This document shows, in pieces, positions 21,417-31,740 of a DNA stretch of 64,000 bases (its first letter is position 1; each line of letters begins with the position of its first letter). The position numbers were made by a program, and so were the translations under genes. Below the pieces are notes generated by a model that was not told the origin of the DNA, did not search any database, and saw only the letters and a list, made by a program, of their open reading frames with translations. Source of the stretch: Dolomedes plantarius (Eukaryota; Arthropoda; Arachnida; Araneae; Dolomedidae); NCBI GenBank assembly GCA_907164885.2, contig OU015496.1, positions 164,112,850-164,176,849 of the forward strand, read 5' to 3'.

Positions 21417-23477
21417 TTAGCCTGGTGTTCGGCGGGAATTAACATGGTTAAGACGTTTCATATTATTCTTAACATTAGGACATTTCCCCTTTTGACATTT
21501 GTCACAAGCCGACACGTAATCATTTATGTCTAAGTGACAATATGGCCAGTAAAAATACTGAGTTAATGATTCTTTCATCTTAGCAACGCCTAAATGAACA
21601 TTAGTTTGTTCGTGGCAGAGTCTTTTTAATTTCTCTCGATACTTTCGAGGCACAATAAGCAGTTCTCTAGTGGTTCCATCGTTATTTTTTTTCTGGTAAA
21701 ATAACATCTCTTTTACCACTACGTACTTATTTTCTTCGTGCGTCTTCTTTTTCGCCCTATCAAAAATTACTTTTAATTCTTCGTCCTCACTTTGTGCAAC
21801 TCTAAATTCTTCGGGTGAAGTCTTTAATAAGTCGGGAGTAATTATTTGTTTCTCCTGGAGAGGCAAGATAGTCGCGCTCTCTTCAGCAGGGATTTCTTCT
21901 ACCGCTTCTGCTCCGGGGATCACTTGCTCTATTTTCGTTATTTCATCTCCCGTGTCTAGTCTTTCTCTATCTAATTTTAGTTTTTCGGCCCGAGTTTGCA
22001 CAGTCTTTTTCACCGGAACTTTTACATTCCTGTTGATCTTCTCAAGCAAGGCTGCCGTTTTATTTCCTAACAAATAGTGTTTCTGCTCGAAATCCGTGTT
22101 GCTGACAGCTGCTCTAGTTATGGTGTGGCCCCATTCACATTTTAAATCGACCTCTGCTATAGGTAAGCAAACGGATGAATCTAACACAGGTGCACTGACA
22201 TAAACGTGCTCTCCTGTGTACATATGGGGTTGTACCAAATTTTTAGAAATCAGATCAATGCTCGCTCCTGTGTCTCTCAGAATAGACGTAGATTTTCCAT
22301 TAACGACTCCCTGACTGATATAAGGAGTCATCACGCCACTCGAGTCTCCTCCACTAGTTTCTGTTGCCGCGATAATTTCCGTCTCTTTAAGTTTAGGGCA
22401 CTGTGGTCTCAGATGGTCATAAGAACCACACTCGTAACAACGGAGCTGTTTTCTTTTCTCAAAAATTCTTTCCTTGTTTTGTCCACTAGAAGCTTCTTTT
22501 TCCACATCTTTTTTTTCTTTCTTCTCTTCCTTAAATTTATGGTTATTGTTAAATGGCTTATTAATTTTATCTGTGGACTTTTGATTCTTTGGGAATTCTC
22601 TTGTTCGGAAACTGTCTTGTAAGCTTTCATACTTATCGATTTTTTCCGCTAATTCTAAAGGAGTATTAATCTGCATCCACTGCTCCAAAAAATGATCTTT
22701 TATATCGGCAGGTACCCGTCTCTTCATCTGTTCTGTTATGTGTAGGTTTCTCAGTTTCTTAAATGTAGTGATTTCTAAATCTGCTATCCATTCATCATAA
22801 TAGCCACTAAGCTCATGGGCATAATTCCTCCATGACTTATCTGCGAGTTTAGGATGGCGATAAAACAGTTGTTTTAATTTTTCTGTATTCATCCTAAATC
22901 TCTGGAGAATCATCTCTTTGACGTAGTCATAATCTTTTGCCTGTTCTGGCGATTCTCTGGCCATCATGTTGGAAATTTCTGGGGTTAGTACCTCTAACAA
23001 ATATGGCACCCAATCTTCTTTAGGGACTCCCGCCATCTCTGCTCTCCTCTCGAAATTAATTAGGTACAGGCCCATTTCGTCCCGTTTCTCGTCAAATTTC
23101 TGTATGGTTTTAAGGAGCTGAATGTTCTGAGTTGCGTCTGCATCTCTGTCCCTCCCATTTCGGGCTCTATTGTCTCCATTAATTCCTAATTCCAGTCTCC
23201 TCATTTCGAGAGTAAGTTGGTCTTGACGAATTTTGTCTTCTCTCTCTCTCTCTTCTCGTTTCGCTTCTTTCTCTTCTTGGCGAAGTCTCTCTTCACGTTC
23301 CTTTCTATCTTCAATAATACGCTCTAGTGCGAGTCTAGCGTCTTCTTCGACGTAATTTTTATTTTCTGTAATGATCTTCTTAATTTCGAAAATCTTAAGC
23401 GTATCGTCAGCTAGTCCTCCTAACTCCTCCGAAAGCTCTAAAATGTCCTCTTTCTTACCCTTAGTTAAAAAGGACAT
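21417..23477 (-). CDS. Gag-protease-integrase zinc-finger polyprotein (686 aa)
   Basis: The ATG at 23475-23477 opens an intact frame. Residues about 55-110 are a charged coiled coil rich in E, K and R. Residues about 140-290 are a capsid region resembling the SCAN-like C-terminal capsid of Gmr1-type Ty3/gypsy elements. A CCHC knuckle, CYECGSYDHLRPQC, lies near residue 346. An aspartic protease signature, DTGASIDLI, lies near 403. The last 70 residues hold an HHCC integrase zinc finger (HEQTNVHLG, CDKCQ). The frame then stops, with no integrase core, RT or RNase H. Gmr1-like elements are known to place integrase right after protease, so this may be a truncated Gmr1-type pol rather than a random fusion. 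Confidence 0.85.
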   Translation of the reverse strand: MSFLTKGKKEDILELSEELGGLADDTLKIFEIKKIITENKNYVEEDARLALERIIEDRKEREERLRQEEKEAKREEREREDKIRQDQLTLEMRRLELGINGDNRARNGRDRDADATQNIQLLKTIQKFDEKRDEMGLYLINFERRAEMAGVPKEDWVPYLLEVLTPEISNMMARESPEQAKDYDYVKEMILQRFRMNTEKLKQLFYRHPKLADKSWRNYAHELSGYYDEWIADLEITTFKKLRNLHITEQMKRRVPADIKDHFLEQWMQINTPLELAEKIDKYESLQDSFRTREFPKNQKSTDKINKPFNNNHKFKEEKKEKKDVEKEASSGQNKERIFEKRKQLRCYECGSYDHLRPQCPKLKETEIIAATETSGGDSSGVMTPYISQGVVNGKSTSILRDTGASIDLISKNLVQPHMYTGEHVYVSAPVLDSSVCLPIAEVDLKCEWGHTITRAAVSNTDFEQKHYLLGNKTAALLEKINRNVKVPVKKTVQTRAEKLKLDRERLDTGDEITKIEQVIPGAEAVEEIPAEESATILPLQEKQIITPDLLKTSPEEFRVAQSEDEELKVIFDRAKKKTHEENKYVVVKEMLFYQKKNNDGTTRELLIVPRKYREKLKRLCHEQTNVHLGVAKMKESLTQYFYWPYCHLDINDYVSACDKCQKGKCPNVKNNMKRLNHVNSRRTPG

Positions 23478-23944
23478 TTTTCCAACTTTAGGATTACTAA
23501 TTTTATGATAAACAATAAAATTATCCCTCAGCTACTAGCTATACCTTCCGACGGTATGTGTCCTAACCGGAACTAACAAGTTCAGAATTGATCAATTTTA
23601 GATCGAACTATAATTTTAGCCCTTATGAACACCAAACTAGCACCGCACAATATAAACATTCACAATTTACTCAATACCTATCAAATCAAAATACCGAACT
23701 CTTATACTGAATACACATAAACAGAATTCTCAAGTTAATCAATACTCTATATAGATTTCCAGCACAGTAATACACAAATACTAAATTATCACTGTTAATA
23801 TCAAAGCATAAGAAACTTAAATATATCTGTTACTATTAAAAGAAAAAAAATACTAAATAAACACTGTTATTATCAAAAGCAAAAAAAAAAAAAATTCACT
23901 TTCTTTAAAAATAGAGAAAAACATACAGTATTTGCAATTAACAA
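23478..23944. other. Leader of the RT-less element, proximal part
   Basis: AT-rich untranslated leader between the tandem repeats and the gag start. No ORF. Confidence 0.6.
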
Positions 23945-24535
23945 AACACAGAAATTGGCTAAACTTATTGCAATTCCTAACAAACAAAATATTGGTTCTT
24001 TACTTGAACACTAACTGGTTACTCATTCATATACCATAAAAACACACAGAAATTGGTTTTACTTATCACAATTCCTAAAAACAATAGTTCCTACTTAGAA
24101 CTTCAAATGGTTAACTCATACACCATTAAAACACAGAAATTGATTTAAATCATCCAAATTTCTAATATAAAATATCAGTTCTAAAATATCAGTTCTTAAT
24201 ACGAACTCTAAATGGCTACTTATACATATACCATTTTAAAAAAACACAGAAATTGATTTAATTCATCAAAATTTCTAAAATATCAGTTCTTAATACGAAC
24301 ACTAAATGGCTACTTATACATATACCATTTAAAAAAAACACAGAAATTGATTTAATTCATCAAAATTTCTAAAATATCAGTTCTTAATGCGAACTCTAAA
24401 TGGCTACTTATACATATACCATTTTAAAAAAAAAACACAGAAATTGATTTAATTCATCAAAATTTCTAAAATATCAGTTCTTAATGCGAACTCTAAATGG
24501 CTACTTATAAATATACCATTTAAAAACACAATAAA
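23945..24535. repeat. Tandem repeat, about 96 bp x 6, in the leader
   Basis: The motif CACAGAAATTG recurs six times (about 23947, 24045, 24132, 24244, 24340 and 24437). Each is followed by AATTTCTAAAATATCAGTTC and TGGCTACTTATACATATACC-like blocks. The three units nearest the LTR are almost identical, while the distal ones are diverged, suggesting recent expansion at the LTR side. Confidence 0.9.
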
Positions 24536-24651
24536 ATAATTTTTACTTATTGCATTTATACAAAACCATTATTTAGTTTTTAAATCAAAGCCAGAATCTG
24601 ATAAAAAGAATCGGCCTACCTGTAATCCTTTCGTTCATCACTGATATCCTA

Positions 24652-24668
24652 TCCCACTTCTGACACCA
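24652..24668 (-). other. Primer-binding site, tRNA-Leu type
   Basis: The coding strand reads TGGTGTCAGAAGTGGGA, complementary to a tRNA-Leu 3' end (TCCCACTTCTGACA plus CCA). It lies 13 bases from the 5' LTR end, a slightly longer gap than usual. Confidence 0.75.
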
Positions 24669-24681
24669 TTTAATAACAGTC

Positions 24682-25240
24682 TGTAAGGACTTCGCCTAAA
24701 AACAAGACTGACAGCCTTTAATATTTACAAAATGCTTTATTGGCATTCTAGATTAAATATAGGCTCTATACAATAATTACAAAATAAACATTATCTAAGG
24801 ATAATTCGCGGGTTCAGGATATCATGAGAGGAACGCAGCAGGCTCTCCTTCTCTGGCACACGTCCGACGACGAGGGTTGTTCACACCTGTAAGGAAAAGT
24901 CAACTGCCCCCATTTACATCAAGGTGGCGAATATATATCCTCGCCCATCTCTGTGGGTGGTTGAAGCGTGCTCCCTTTGAACCCTTTTGTAGACCGCCTT
25001 CAGACCATTCCGCGTCTTCCGCTAAAAGGCTAGGTGATTATCCTCTGGACAGGCTTTGTCTGCAAGCAGGGGGATTTCTTACAGAAGACGGCTTCCTAAT
25101 TGTCCGATGGCGACGCGGCGTCTGCCACAATTTGGTGACAAAGCGACTGTCACCAATGAATACGGTAGATTGATAATGGACGTCTTGCCGTTAGGCTCTC
25201 TCAGGAATTCCGAGTGTGAAAGGGGCGTAAAGTCATTACA
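24682..25240 (-). repeat. 5' LTR of the RT-less element
   Basis: 559 bp, TG...CA ends. Drives transcription on the minus strand. Differs from the 3' LTR at about six positions, including a G/C change in the first ten bases (CTTCGGC versus CTTCGCC). Confidence 0.9.
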
Positions 25241-25617
25241 CTATGGAGAAAATGTGTCCAAGGATTGCGGATTAATATTGAAAGATTTTTTTTTTAAATT
25301 GCACTCCGTAATAGAGAAAAAAAATTACGCCTTGGGGCATTTTTCGTTTTAAGAAAAAGAAAATAATATTTTAAAATTTAAATTATTCGAGGAAAAAAAT
25401 CTAGTGTAGTGTGTTTTAAACGCTCACAAATTCCTTTGGTGGACGAAAATTATAAAAATAAATCCTGTTGCAAGGTGCAGAAAAGTTCAGGCTATCTGAA
25501 AATACCATTTTTATTGGCTTATCAGCATTTATGTAGCTGTAAATAGATCCATGACAAATTTTCTCCATAGATTAACATTGAGGTGAATGAATCCAATAGG
25601 GTTAGTACACAGCAGCC
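25241..25617. mobile_element. Long-TIR MITE, right piece
   Basis: Contains the TSD copy CTAT, the remainder of the left inverted repeat (TGGAGAAAATGTG) and the right inverted repeat ending GTACACAGCAGCC at 25617, followed by TTAA (25618-25621). The arms extend about 70 bases with roughly 85 percent match. No coding capacity. Confidence 0.85.
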
Positions 25618-25621
25618 TTAA

Positions 25622-26752
25622 GGTTCCGTTTTAACGTTGAAACGTCGTTGACTGGCAAATAGTAAAATCGGGTTTGCTCTTGGATCAACTTACGTAATTC
25701 TAATGGTGAAAAGAAGATGTAGGTTTTTTTTCTATAGGATTGTTGGTTGTGTTGTATAGAGTTTTTTTTTTTCCCATTGATATCAATAACTTTTTGGCAT
25801 TTCAGTGAGGTTCAGTTTTCTAAAATGACGTCTCTCTCTCTCTCTCTCTCTTTTTACTTTATTTTATGATGAAGAGTTTTTCGGTGATTTACTGGTAGAA
25901 ATTTTGCCTTATTACTCGACTGAATCTGTGGTACACAGTGTTAGATTACGGGATAATAGTTCATCAAATAATAGTAACGAATCTGGTATTAGAGACAGAA
26001 AAAAAGAAGTTAGATAGAATATCACAGTGTAAGACATTCTGATTCAGTTTTCAAGAGAAGTCAGCCGTCTGAGATAATTATAAAAGTACCCAAATTGTAG
26101 TTATTAAACTTATTATTAATATGTGAAATAACGGTAACGGTTGATGGTGAAGTAACGGTTGCGTCTCAAAAAACATTCATTACCTTGCCAAAAGTAAATA
26201 TGACATAAAATAATGGCAAAACGCCTTGTTGTGAATATAAAATCTTCTAAATCAGACAGCAGGTAAAATAAAAAGAAAACTACCTTTTATTCGGTAAGCG
26301 CACAGACAAAAAAATGATGATGGGGTACAGCAACAAACAATGGAGAGGCGAAAAAACAAAGACAATCCAGTATTTATACATAACATGATTGGTTCTAATT
26401 GGTCGACGGATGGGGGAAACATAAACATTGCCACTTGAGCAAAACCAAAGAAAGAAACTTAAATTATAAAAACCGATGGTGAAGTTACGTCATCGGTTAA
26501 AGATATCCAACATAAAACCTCTACTGAAAATTTACAATGGGCGGAAGTTATTGGAGATGTAAAAAAAGTTTGATAACATCGATAGAATAAGCAAAAAAGT
26601 CACACTAGAGATATTATTAGAAAATGTATCTTTTACTTGAAAACTGCATTTACCTATTAGCAAATTTATCCCATTTCCTCATTTTCACTACAATTCTCAG
26701 ACCTTACAAACGGAAAACAGATTTCACAAAGTCGGGAGCCTCTTTTTGATTA
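25622..26752. other. Unassigned AT-rich DNA
   Basis: A (TC)n tract of about 20 bases near 25830-25850. No gene or element end recognised. Confidence 0.45.
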
Positions 26753-26754
26753 TA

Positions 26755-28073
26755 CAGAAGGTCGTTCGCACTTTATAGAAACGATTTTGATAGTTACGTT
26801 TTATGTATAAATGCCATATTTTTTGCGGCGATTTGCTTCTATCTGATAGCCATGGTTCTTGACAATACTTCTAGATCGAATTTTCCCATGAAAGTAAACT
26901 TTTTCTTTCCACTGTCATGTCAATTTTACACCATTCCTCTTGGACCGTTTTCCAAAGTCCGTTCAGTGTTCTTGGATGCCGTTTTCGTAAGGCTCCCTTT
27001 AATAAACTGAAAGCACAAAAGTCTATTGGAGAAGCGTCAGGTGATTTTACAGGTATTTCATTAAATGGGATACATTTTATTCCTGTTTCTGATTATTTCT
27101 TTGCTAAATAAGCGGCAGTTGATTTAATGGTGTGACTAGAGGCTTATGAAGCTGAACTTTATCAATGTCGTTTCCATATAATACTGGAATTTTTTCTTCA
27201 AAAATTGGTTCTAAAATATTCTGCTGATAATAGAGGGAATTAATTTTGGCTTTACATGAGACTTTTTTTATTTTTAATTTGTCGGTGTAACAAAATGCTG
27301 CAACTATCGTGAATCCTTTTGGGAACTTTTCTGTACACTTACGAGGTCATTTCTCACGGTCATCCCCGTCAGCTGAGCAATAGAAAATTTATCTTTTTTT
27401 GTTACAGTCACTTAAATACACCCATGCCTTATCGAGTGTTACCACAAATTTTCATTTTTCAGCAGCTAGGTGTTTTTCATATAATTTCCTACGATTTGTT
27501 TTTCTTTCAGCAATATGCTTTGGCAAAAAGCAGATGAACTATAGATTTAAACATCTTTTTTAACTTCAAATCTTTATGAATGATTTTACTTACAGTGCCG
27601 GAAGACATTCCTAGTTTCGATGCAAATGATCTTTGAGTCGGTGGATTTTCTTTTAGGATCAGAGACTTTACTTTCTTGATATTTACCTGCATTCGAAGAG
27701 TCTTAGGATGAGGTTTCGCTGTCATATTTTCATTTTTACTTTCAGTTAGACTTTTTTTTCCATTCAAATTTAATATATTATAAATACCTTTTTTTTTTTG
27801 AAATGCCATAACCACGATTTTTACACCACCTCATAATTTGTTGAGACGAATATTTCTCCTCGGAAAGCACAGTTATGTAACCTTCGAGCTATCTGTCAAC
27901 TTTAGGAACCATTTTCTAAGTAAATCTTTTATTTTACATTCCAATCAAAACAAAACAGTAGCATACGATTATTCTGAAGTTGCCAAAGAATTTGCCAAAG
28001 TATTTTTATCTTAGAATGCAATCGACAAAAATAAATTACAAAATCGTTTCTATAAAGTGCGAACGACCTTCTG
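26755..28073 (-). mobile_element. mariner-type transposon, 1,319 bp, copy 1
   Basis: Inverted termini CAGAAGGTCGTTCGCACTTT (left) and its inverted match at the right end, with further matches to about 40 bases. TA flanks lie at 26753-26754 and 28074-28075. The interior carries a degraded transposase on the minus strand. The same family supplies the split copy at 48290/62225. Confidence 0.93.
26900..27815 (-). pseudogene. mariner-type transposase, copy 1
   Basis: N-terminal helix-turn-helix motifs PTQRSFASKLGMSSGTVSK and HKDLKLKKMFK occupy about 27540-27815. The C-terminal domain, in several pieces, includes IKCIPFNEIPVK, SPDASPIDFCAF and LNGLWKTVQEE. Several stops interrupt it and the second catalytic Asp region is deleted. 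From the matching copy, the spacing between the last two acidic residues would be about 41 here, close to the DD41D (rosa) group of mariner relatives. Confidence 0.8.
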
Positions 28074-28075
28074 TA

Positions 28076-28229
28076 TATAGGACTTTACAAAGGGGGGGGG
28101 GGTTGTATCAAATTTTCTCGAGTTTAAGATTTTTGCTATTTTTTCCCTGTAAAATCACCGTTCATTTTTTTTTTTTTTTTTTAATGAGGAGGGGAGATAA
28201 TTGAATACGTTACGACGACAGGCAGCTCA
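28076..28229. other. Unassigned DNA with G and T runs
   Basis: Homopolymer tracts (G9 near 28095, T18 near 28167). No gene. Confidence 0.4.
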
Positions 28230-28237
28230 CATTCAAG

Positions 28238-28514
28238 AAGGGCCGCCCAGAGACTTTACGGGGCCTGGGGCAAACTTCTGTGGGGGGCCCCAAGAAATCT
28301 GATTAATCAAATAATTTCTTTTTAATTTTTTTTTGGGAGGGGGGGCCTTTTTTTTAGGAGATTATTTTGAATTTTGAAGTACGGTACAAGTTTCAGAATT
28401 TTCTGTCGGAGAAAATCTAATAAATAAATTTTAAAAAAATTTTTGGGGCCCCTCCGGCAGTTGGGGGAATGGGGCAAAGTGCCCCAGTTGCCCCCCCCCC
28501 TCTGGGCGGCCCTG
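28238..28514. mobile_element. hAT-type MITE, 277 bp, with 8-bp TSD
   Basis: The ends AAGGGCCGCCCAGAG and CTCTGGGCGGCCCTG are inverted repeats with one terminal mismatch. An exact octamer CATTCAAG flanks it (28230-28237, 28515-28522). GC-rich arms and an AT-rich core; no ORF. Confidence 0.92.
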
Positions 28515-28522
28515 CATTCAAG

Positions 28523-29069
28523 TACTAAATTGGAATAACCTTTCTATTTTTATAAACACTCAAATGAATCACAGAACTCGCTTGAGAGTTTGTTCCGTGT
28601 TTAGTTTCATTTCAGGAAGAAGTTGAAAAAAATATATCTCAGATCAAACAGTGGTTAACAGACACATGCAACTTCATAAATCTATAATATAAAAAGGAGG
28701 GAAAACTTCTTTAAATCCACAATATAAACAAAGGGATGGCTTTCAGATAGATTTTAAGAAGTTGCGTGTTCCTGTTTGCGCTTTCCATAAATTTCCTCTA
28801 AGTCATATAACTAATAGATGTAACTTATCAATCTTTTAGAAAATTAGGAGGAGATCACTTTCATAAATGGAATTATTTATATCAGGATATTGCATTTAAT
28901 AATATAACTAAAAGTTATTGAATTGCTTCATTAATGCATTTCATTCTGTCGCTGTCAGAAAGAAAGAGAGGTTAAGTGGTAGTTTGACGCATATCCTCTT
29001 TAAACCCCATACTACTTGTACAAGGTTTTACGCAAAAATTATAAACACATTAAAACCCAAAATTCTTTT
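28523..29069. other. Unassigned AT-rich DNA
   Basis: Nothing recognised. Confidence 0.45.
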
Positions 29070-29320
29070 CTAATATTTCTTTTACCCCCCAGAGAATTAT
29101 ACAAAGACTTGTTGCAGACCTAAGCTAAAAGGTCTGAAGAGAGTAAACGAACGTAGCAGATTCTGGCGGGCTTGGAGGACCTAGATGCAGCGATATACGT
29201 ATTAGGGTATATTCGATAATACCTATGCATAGAGACATTTGAGTAGATTTTTTTTTCTGACTAGCCTATTGCATTATGCATTTAGGATGTTGTCAGAAAT
29301 TATTTGTTGGCTTGTTCTAT
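29070..29320. repeat. Old interspersed repeat, related to 17340-17590
   Basis: Diverged, collinear similarity to 17340-17590 (see that entry). Confidence 0.4.
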
Positions 29321-29501
29321 AAGTATAGTAATAACTAATGTTCATTATAATTGTTATTTTCCTTTAGGAAATTCCGAGGATAATTTTGTCATTAAATAAA
29401 CTTCGTATGTGGTTAGATAGATAATGTAAGTAAAATTTTAAAAAAACCTTATTTTATATTTTTAATATTTATTGAGCTACCTTCCCCAGTACACATTATA
29501 A

Positions 29502-29857
29502 GGGCGCAGTGACCCATTTGGCAAGAGCAGCGGGCTAGTGATCTGAAAGTCACTGGTTCTATGCTCGTCGCTGACAAATCTACTGCCGTGTACACTAATG
29601 GCGGTTGGGGCACGTAAAATCTGTCGTGGCTGCAATGTCCTCCAAGTTCTCAAAATTACATCTGGAGGTACGGGGTCAAGTGTTCTGGTCTAGTCACTTG
29701 ACTCGGCTCAAAATTACGCGATTCGTCCTTTGGCCAAGTCGGACTCCCACCCTTGTGGTGTCAGTCAAAACAGGATCCGCACCTTCATCGCCCATAGCCT
29801 TCGGGACTTGATATGATGTTGCTGTCGGTCAAGTGGCATAAGCAAAAACAACAACAC
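29502..29857 (+). repeat. SINE family B, copy 1
   Basis: tRNA-like head (A-box region CAGTGACCCATTTGG, B box GGTTCTATGCTC), a body of about 250 bp, and a tail of AAC repeats. Very similar to copies at 37855-38210 and 39364-39718. A 68-codon frame inside is incidental. Retroposed by LINE enzymes in trans by analogy with other SINEs. Confidence 0.85.
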
Positions 29858-30355
29858 ATTTTTAGGCATTATATTGTTATTTTCTGTTTGGTAACCAGAT
29901 TTTAGTCAAATGAACTTTCCTACCCTGAGGCACCGATTTTTCAACAAAAACACTGTTTTGTTATGAGAACGCACAGGACTGTTATGATTTGTATGGATGA
30001 TGCATGCACAGCACGAGCTACTTATACGAGAATGCGGCGAGCCAAAGTGTGTATGAGTTTTTTCTCGGCTAGCGATTGAGATAGCAGAGATGAAGACCTC
30101 GACTGACGAAACTGACTAAAGTATCTGATAGGCCCAGTAGACATTTATTCGAAAAGGAATTCCTTATAAGATGTCACCGCAGATTTGAAGCCAGTGATAG
30201 GACAGTCCGGCGAGAGCTTCCTGCACTTGATTTTTAGTGCCATTCAACTGCTCCAGTCACTGGTAACATCTACCAATGTTCAAAGTCGTTTTGATCGGAG
30301 CAGATAACACTTTCACTGGATTGCGGATCAATGGAAGAATTTTCTAATGAACATA
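29858..30355. other. Unassigned DNA
   Basis: No feature recognised. Confidence 0.4.
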
Positions 30356-30440
30356 AACTGGATGGTGGCCGAATGCGTAGGGCAGAAGTCTTTGGAACAA
30401 GAGTCTGCGGGTTTGAATCCTAACGTAGGTTCTTCCACCA
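30356..30440 (+). repeat. tRNA-like SINE head
   Basis: A box TGGTGGCCGAATGCG and B box GGTTTGAATCC, about 40 bases apart. The acceptor arm does not close. Another tRNA-like family. Confidence 0.5.
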
Positions 30441-31189
30441 TCAAGTACTAACCAATAAACACCTCTGGGCTGAAAATGTCTCGACGTAACTTTTGTTACA
30501 TTCTAGATATAATCAATCAGTCCCCCTAATAAGCTGTTTGCAATGCAACAGGAAATTTGAAAGCCAATTCTAACTACTGTTTACCAGATTTTAGAGGAGA
30601 GCTTCCCCCTGAGGATAGAATCTGTAATAAAGCAAAGGATGTCTGATCTCTTTTGTAGCCTTACGGCTTATTATACAGACTGGCCAATTCACGGACATGG
30701 GATTATCCTGCCCACACTTGACAGTAGGGTTGCTCCATATTTCCTGGAACTATGGGGTTGCATTTTATATCAAAGGTAGTCTTATAAGCGGCGTAGCGGC
30801 AATAAACTGAACGATTCGTGGCGTCATCTTAAGTTGCTCGCTCTTGGATGAAAAGAACCGTACCGAATTTAGTACAGAATTTTTTTTTCCGTTGTGGGCA
30901 AAAGAATCATGCTTAGGCAAAACTACTCTAGGGTTTCCCTATTTGTCGCGAGTTACCATTCTATAAGGATCGAGTCCCCAAAAAAAGTCCGTTGGGGTGT
31001 GCCGCCTTAAAGAACCTTCAACAGTGGGTATTCAGAATATTTAGTTACATAACATCTTTATAAATATGTTTGTATGAGTGTATTCCTGTACCGACGAGGA
31101 ATTCATAATAAAGAGAAACTTTGGACTTCTATGCTGTTCATTTCCCGCCTTGTTCTTTATTTTCTTGATTTTTTGTTTCTCTTAACAAT
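30441..31189. other. Unassigned DNA
   Basis: No gene or element end recognised. Confidence 0.4.
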
Positions 31190-31740
31190 TTGTCGTCTGA
31201 ACCCAGGAAACCTCGACTAAATATTCGCCAAATGCAGAGCTTGGCACATTTCTCTAGCACCCCCTACCGTTCATTATTGCTTATTTACGCGGCCTTTTCC
31301 CGAAGAAGAATGAACCAGCCCGAAGATGAGGAATTGTGAGGCTCCGTGCGGGAAGGAATGGTGGAGGAGGGTGGAAGCGGGCCATCGTGCATTGTGCTCA
31401 GTAAAGGTGGCGAAGATATTAAGGGATTATAGCGCGGGGTCCCTGAAATTACTTACCCTTAATTAAACTGAGATTAAAGTGGCGAAAAGAGCAGAGCGCC
31501 GGGCTATTTCCGCCCCTCACCTCGACAATGTGGCGAAAAGAATGGAAGAGTGTGACATAAAGCCGGCGGAAATTTTTCCGCTCACAATGTGTGGCACGCG
31601 GGGGCAAGGATTACTTGGCTGGCGTGTCACGGATATTTGTTCTGCTCTCGTCGTTAGCGAAAGAGCAAATAATTTACCAAAAAGAACGAATTCAGTCGTG
31701 TGGGGAGGAGACGGAGGTGGGCATTAAAATTGCTTGCTTC
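31190..31740. promoter_or_regulatory. Candidate cis-regulatory block, GC-richer
   Basis: GC- and CpG-richer than its surroundings, with the palindrome-like homeodomain site CCTTAATTAAAC near 31458 and repeated GTGGCGAAAAGA motifs near 31481 and 31530. The 82-codon frame at 31479-31727 begins with GTG and has no recognised domain. No TE terminus seen. Could equally be a non-coding exon. Confidence 0.25.

Larger units (their letters stand above)
19349..25240 (-). mobile_element. Ty3/gypsy-type LTR retrotransposon lacking RT, 5.9 kb
   Basis: Two 559-bp LTRs (19349-19907 and 24682-25240) begin TGTAAGGACTTCG and end AAGTCATTACA, in the same orientation. The flanks carry a CTAT duplication (19345-19348, 25241-25244). 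The coding strand is minus, so the right LTR is the 5' one. The interior holds a tRNA-Leu-type primer site, a tandem-repeat leader, one gag-protease-integrase-zinc-finger ORF, 1.5 kb of non-coding DNA and a purine tract. No reverse transcriptase, RNase H or integrase catalytic domain is present, so mobility would need enzymes in trans. Confidence 0.9.

Noticed and set aside
22206..22622. 138-codon plus-strand ORF
   Set aside because: Antisense shadow of the gag-protease frame at 21417-23477.
23945..24535. CRISPR-like array
   Set aside because: Tandem units without distinct unique spacers, in a eukaryotic LTR-element leader.
31479..31727. 82-codon ORF as a host exon
   Set aside because: Begins with GTG, has no recognised domain and lies in a GC-richer non-coding block.
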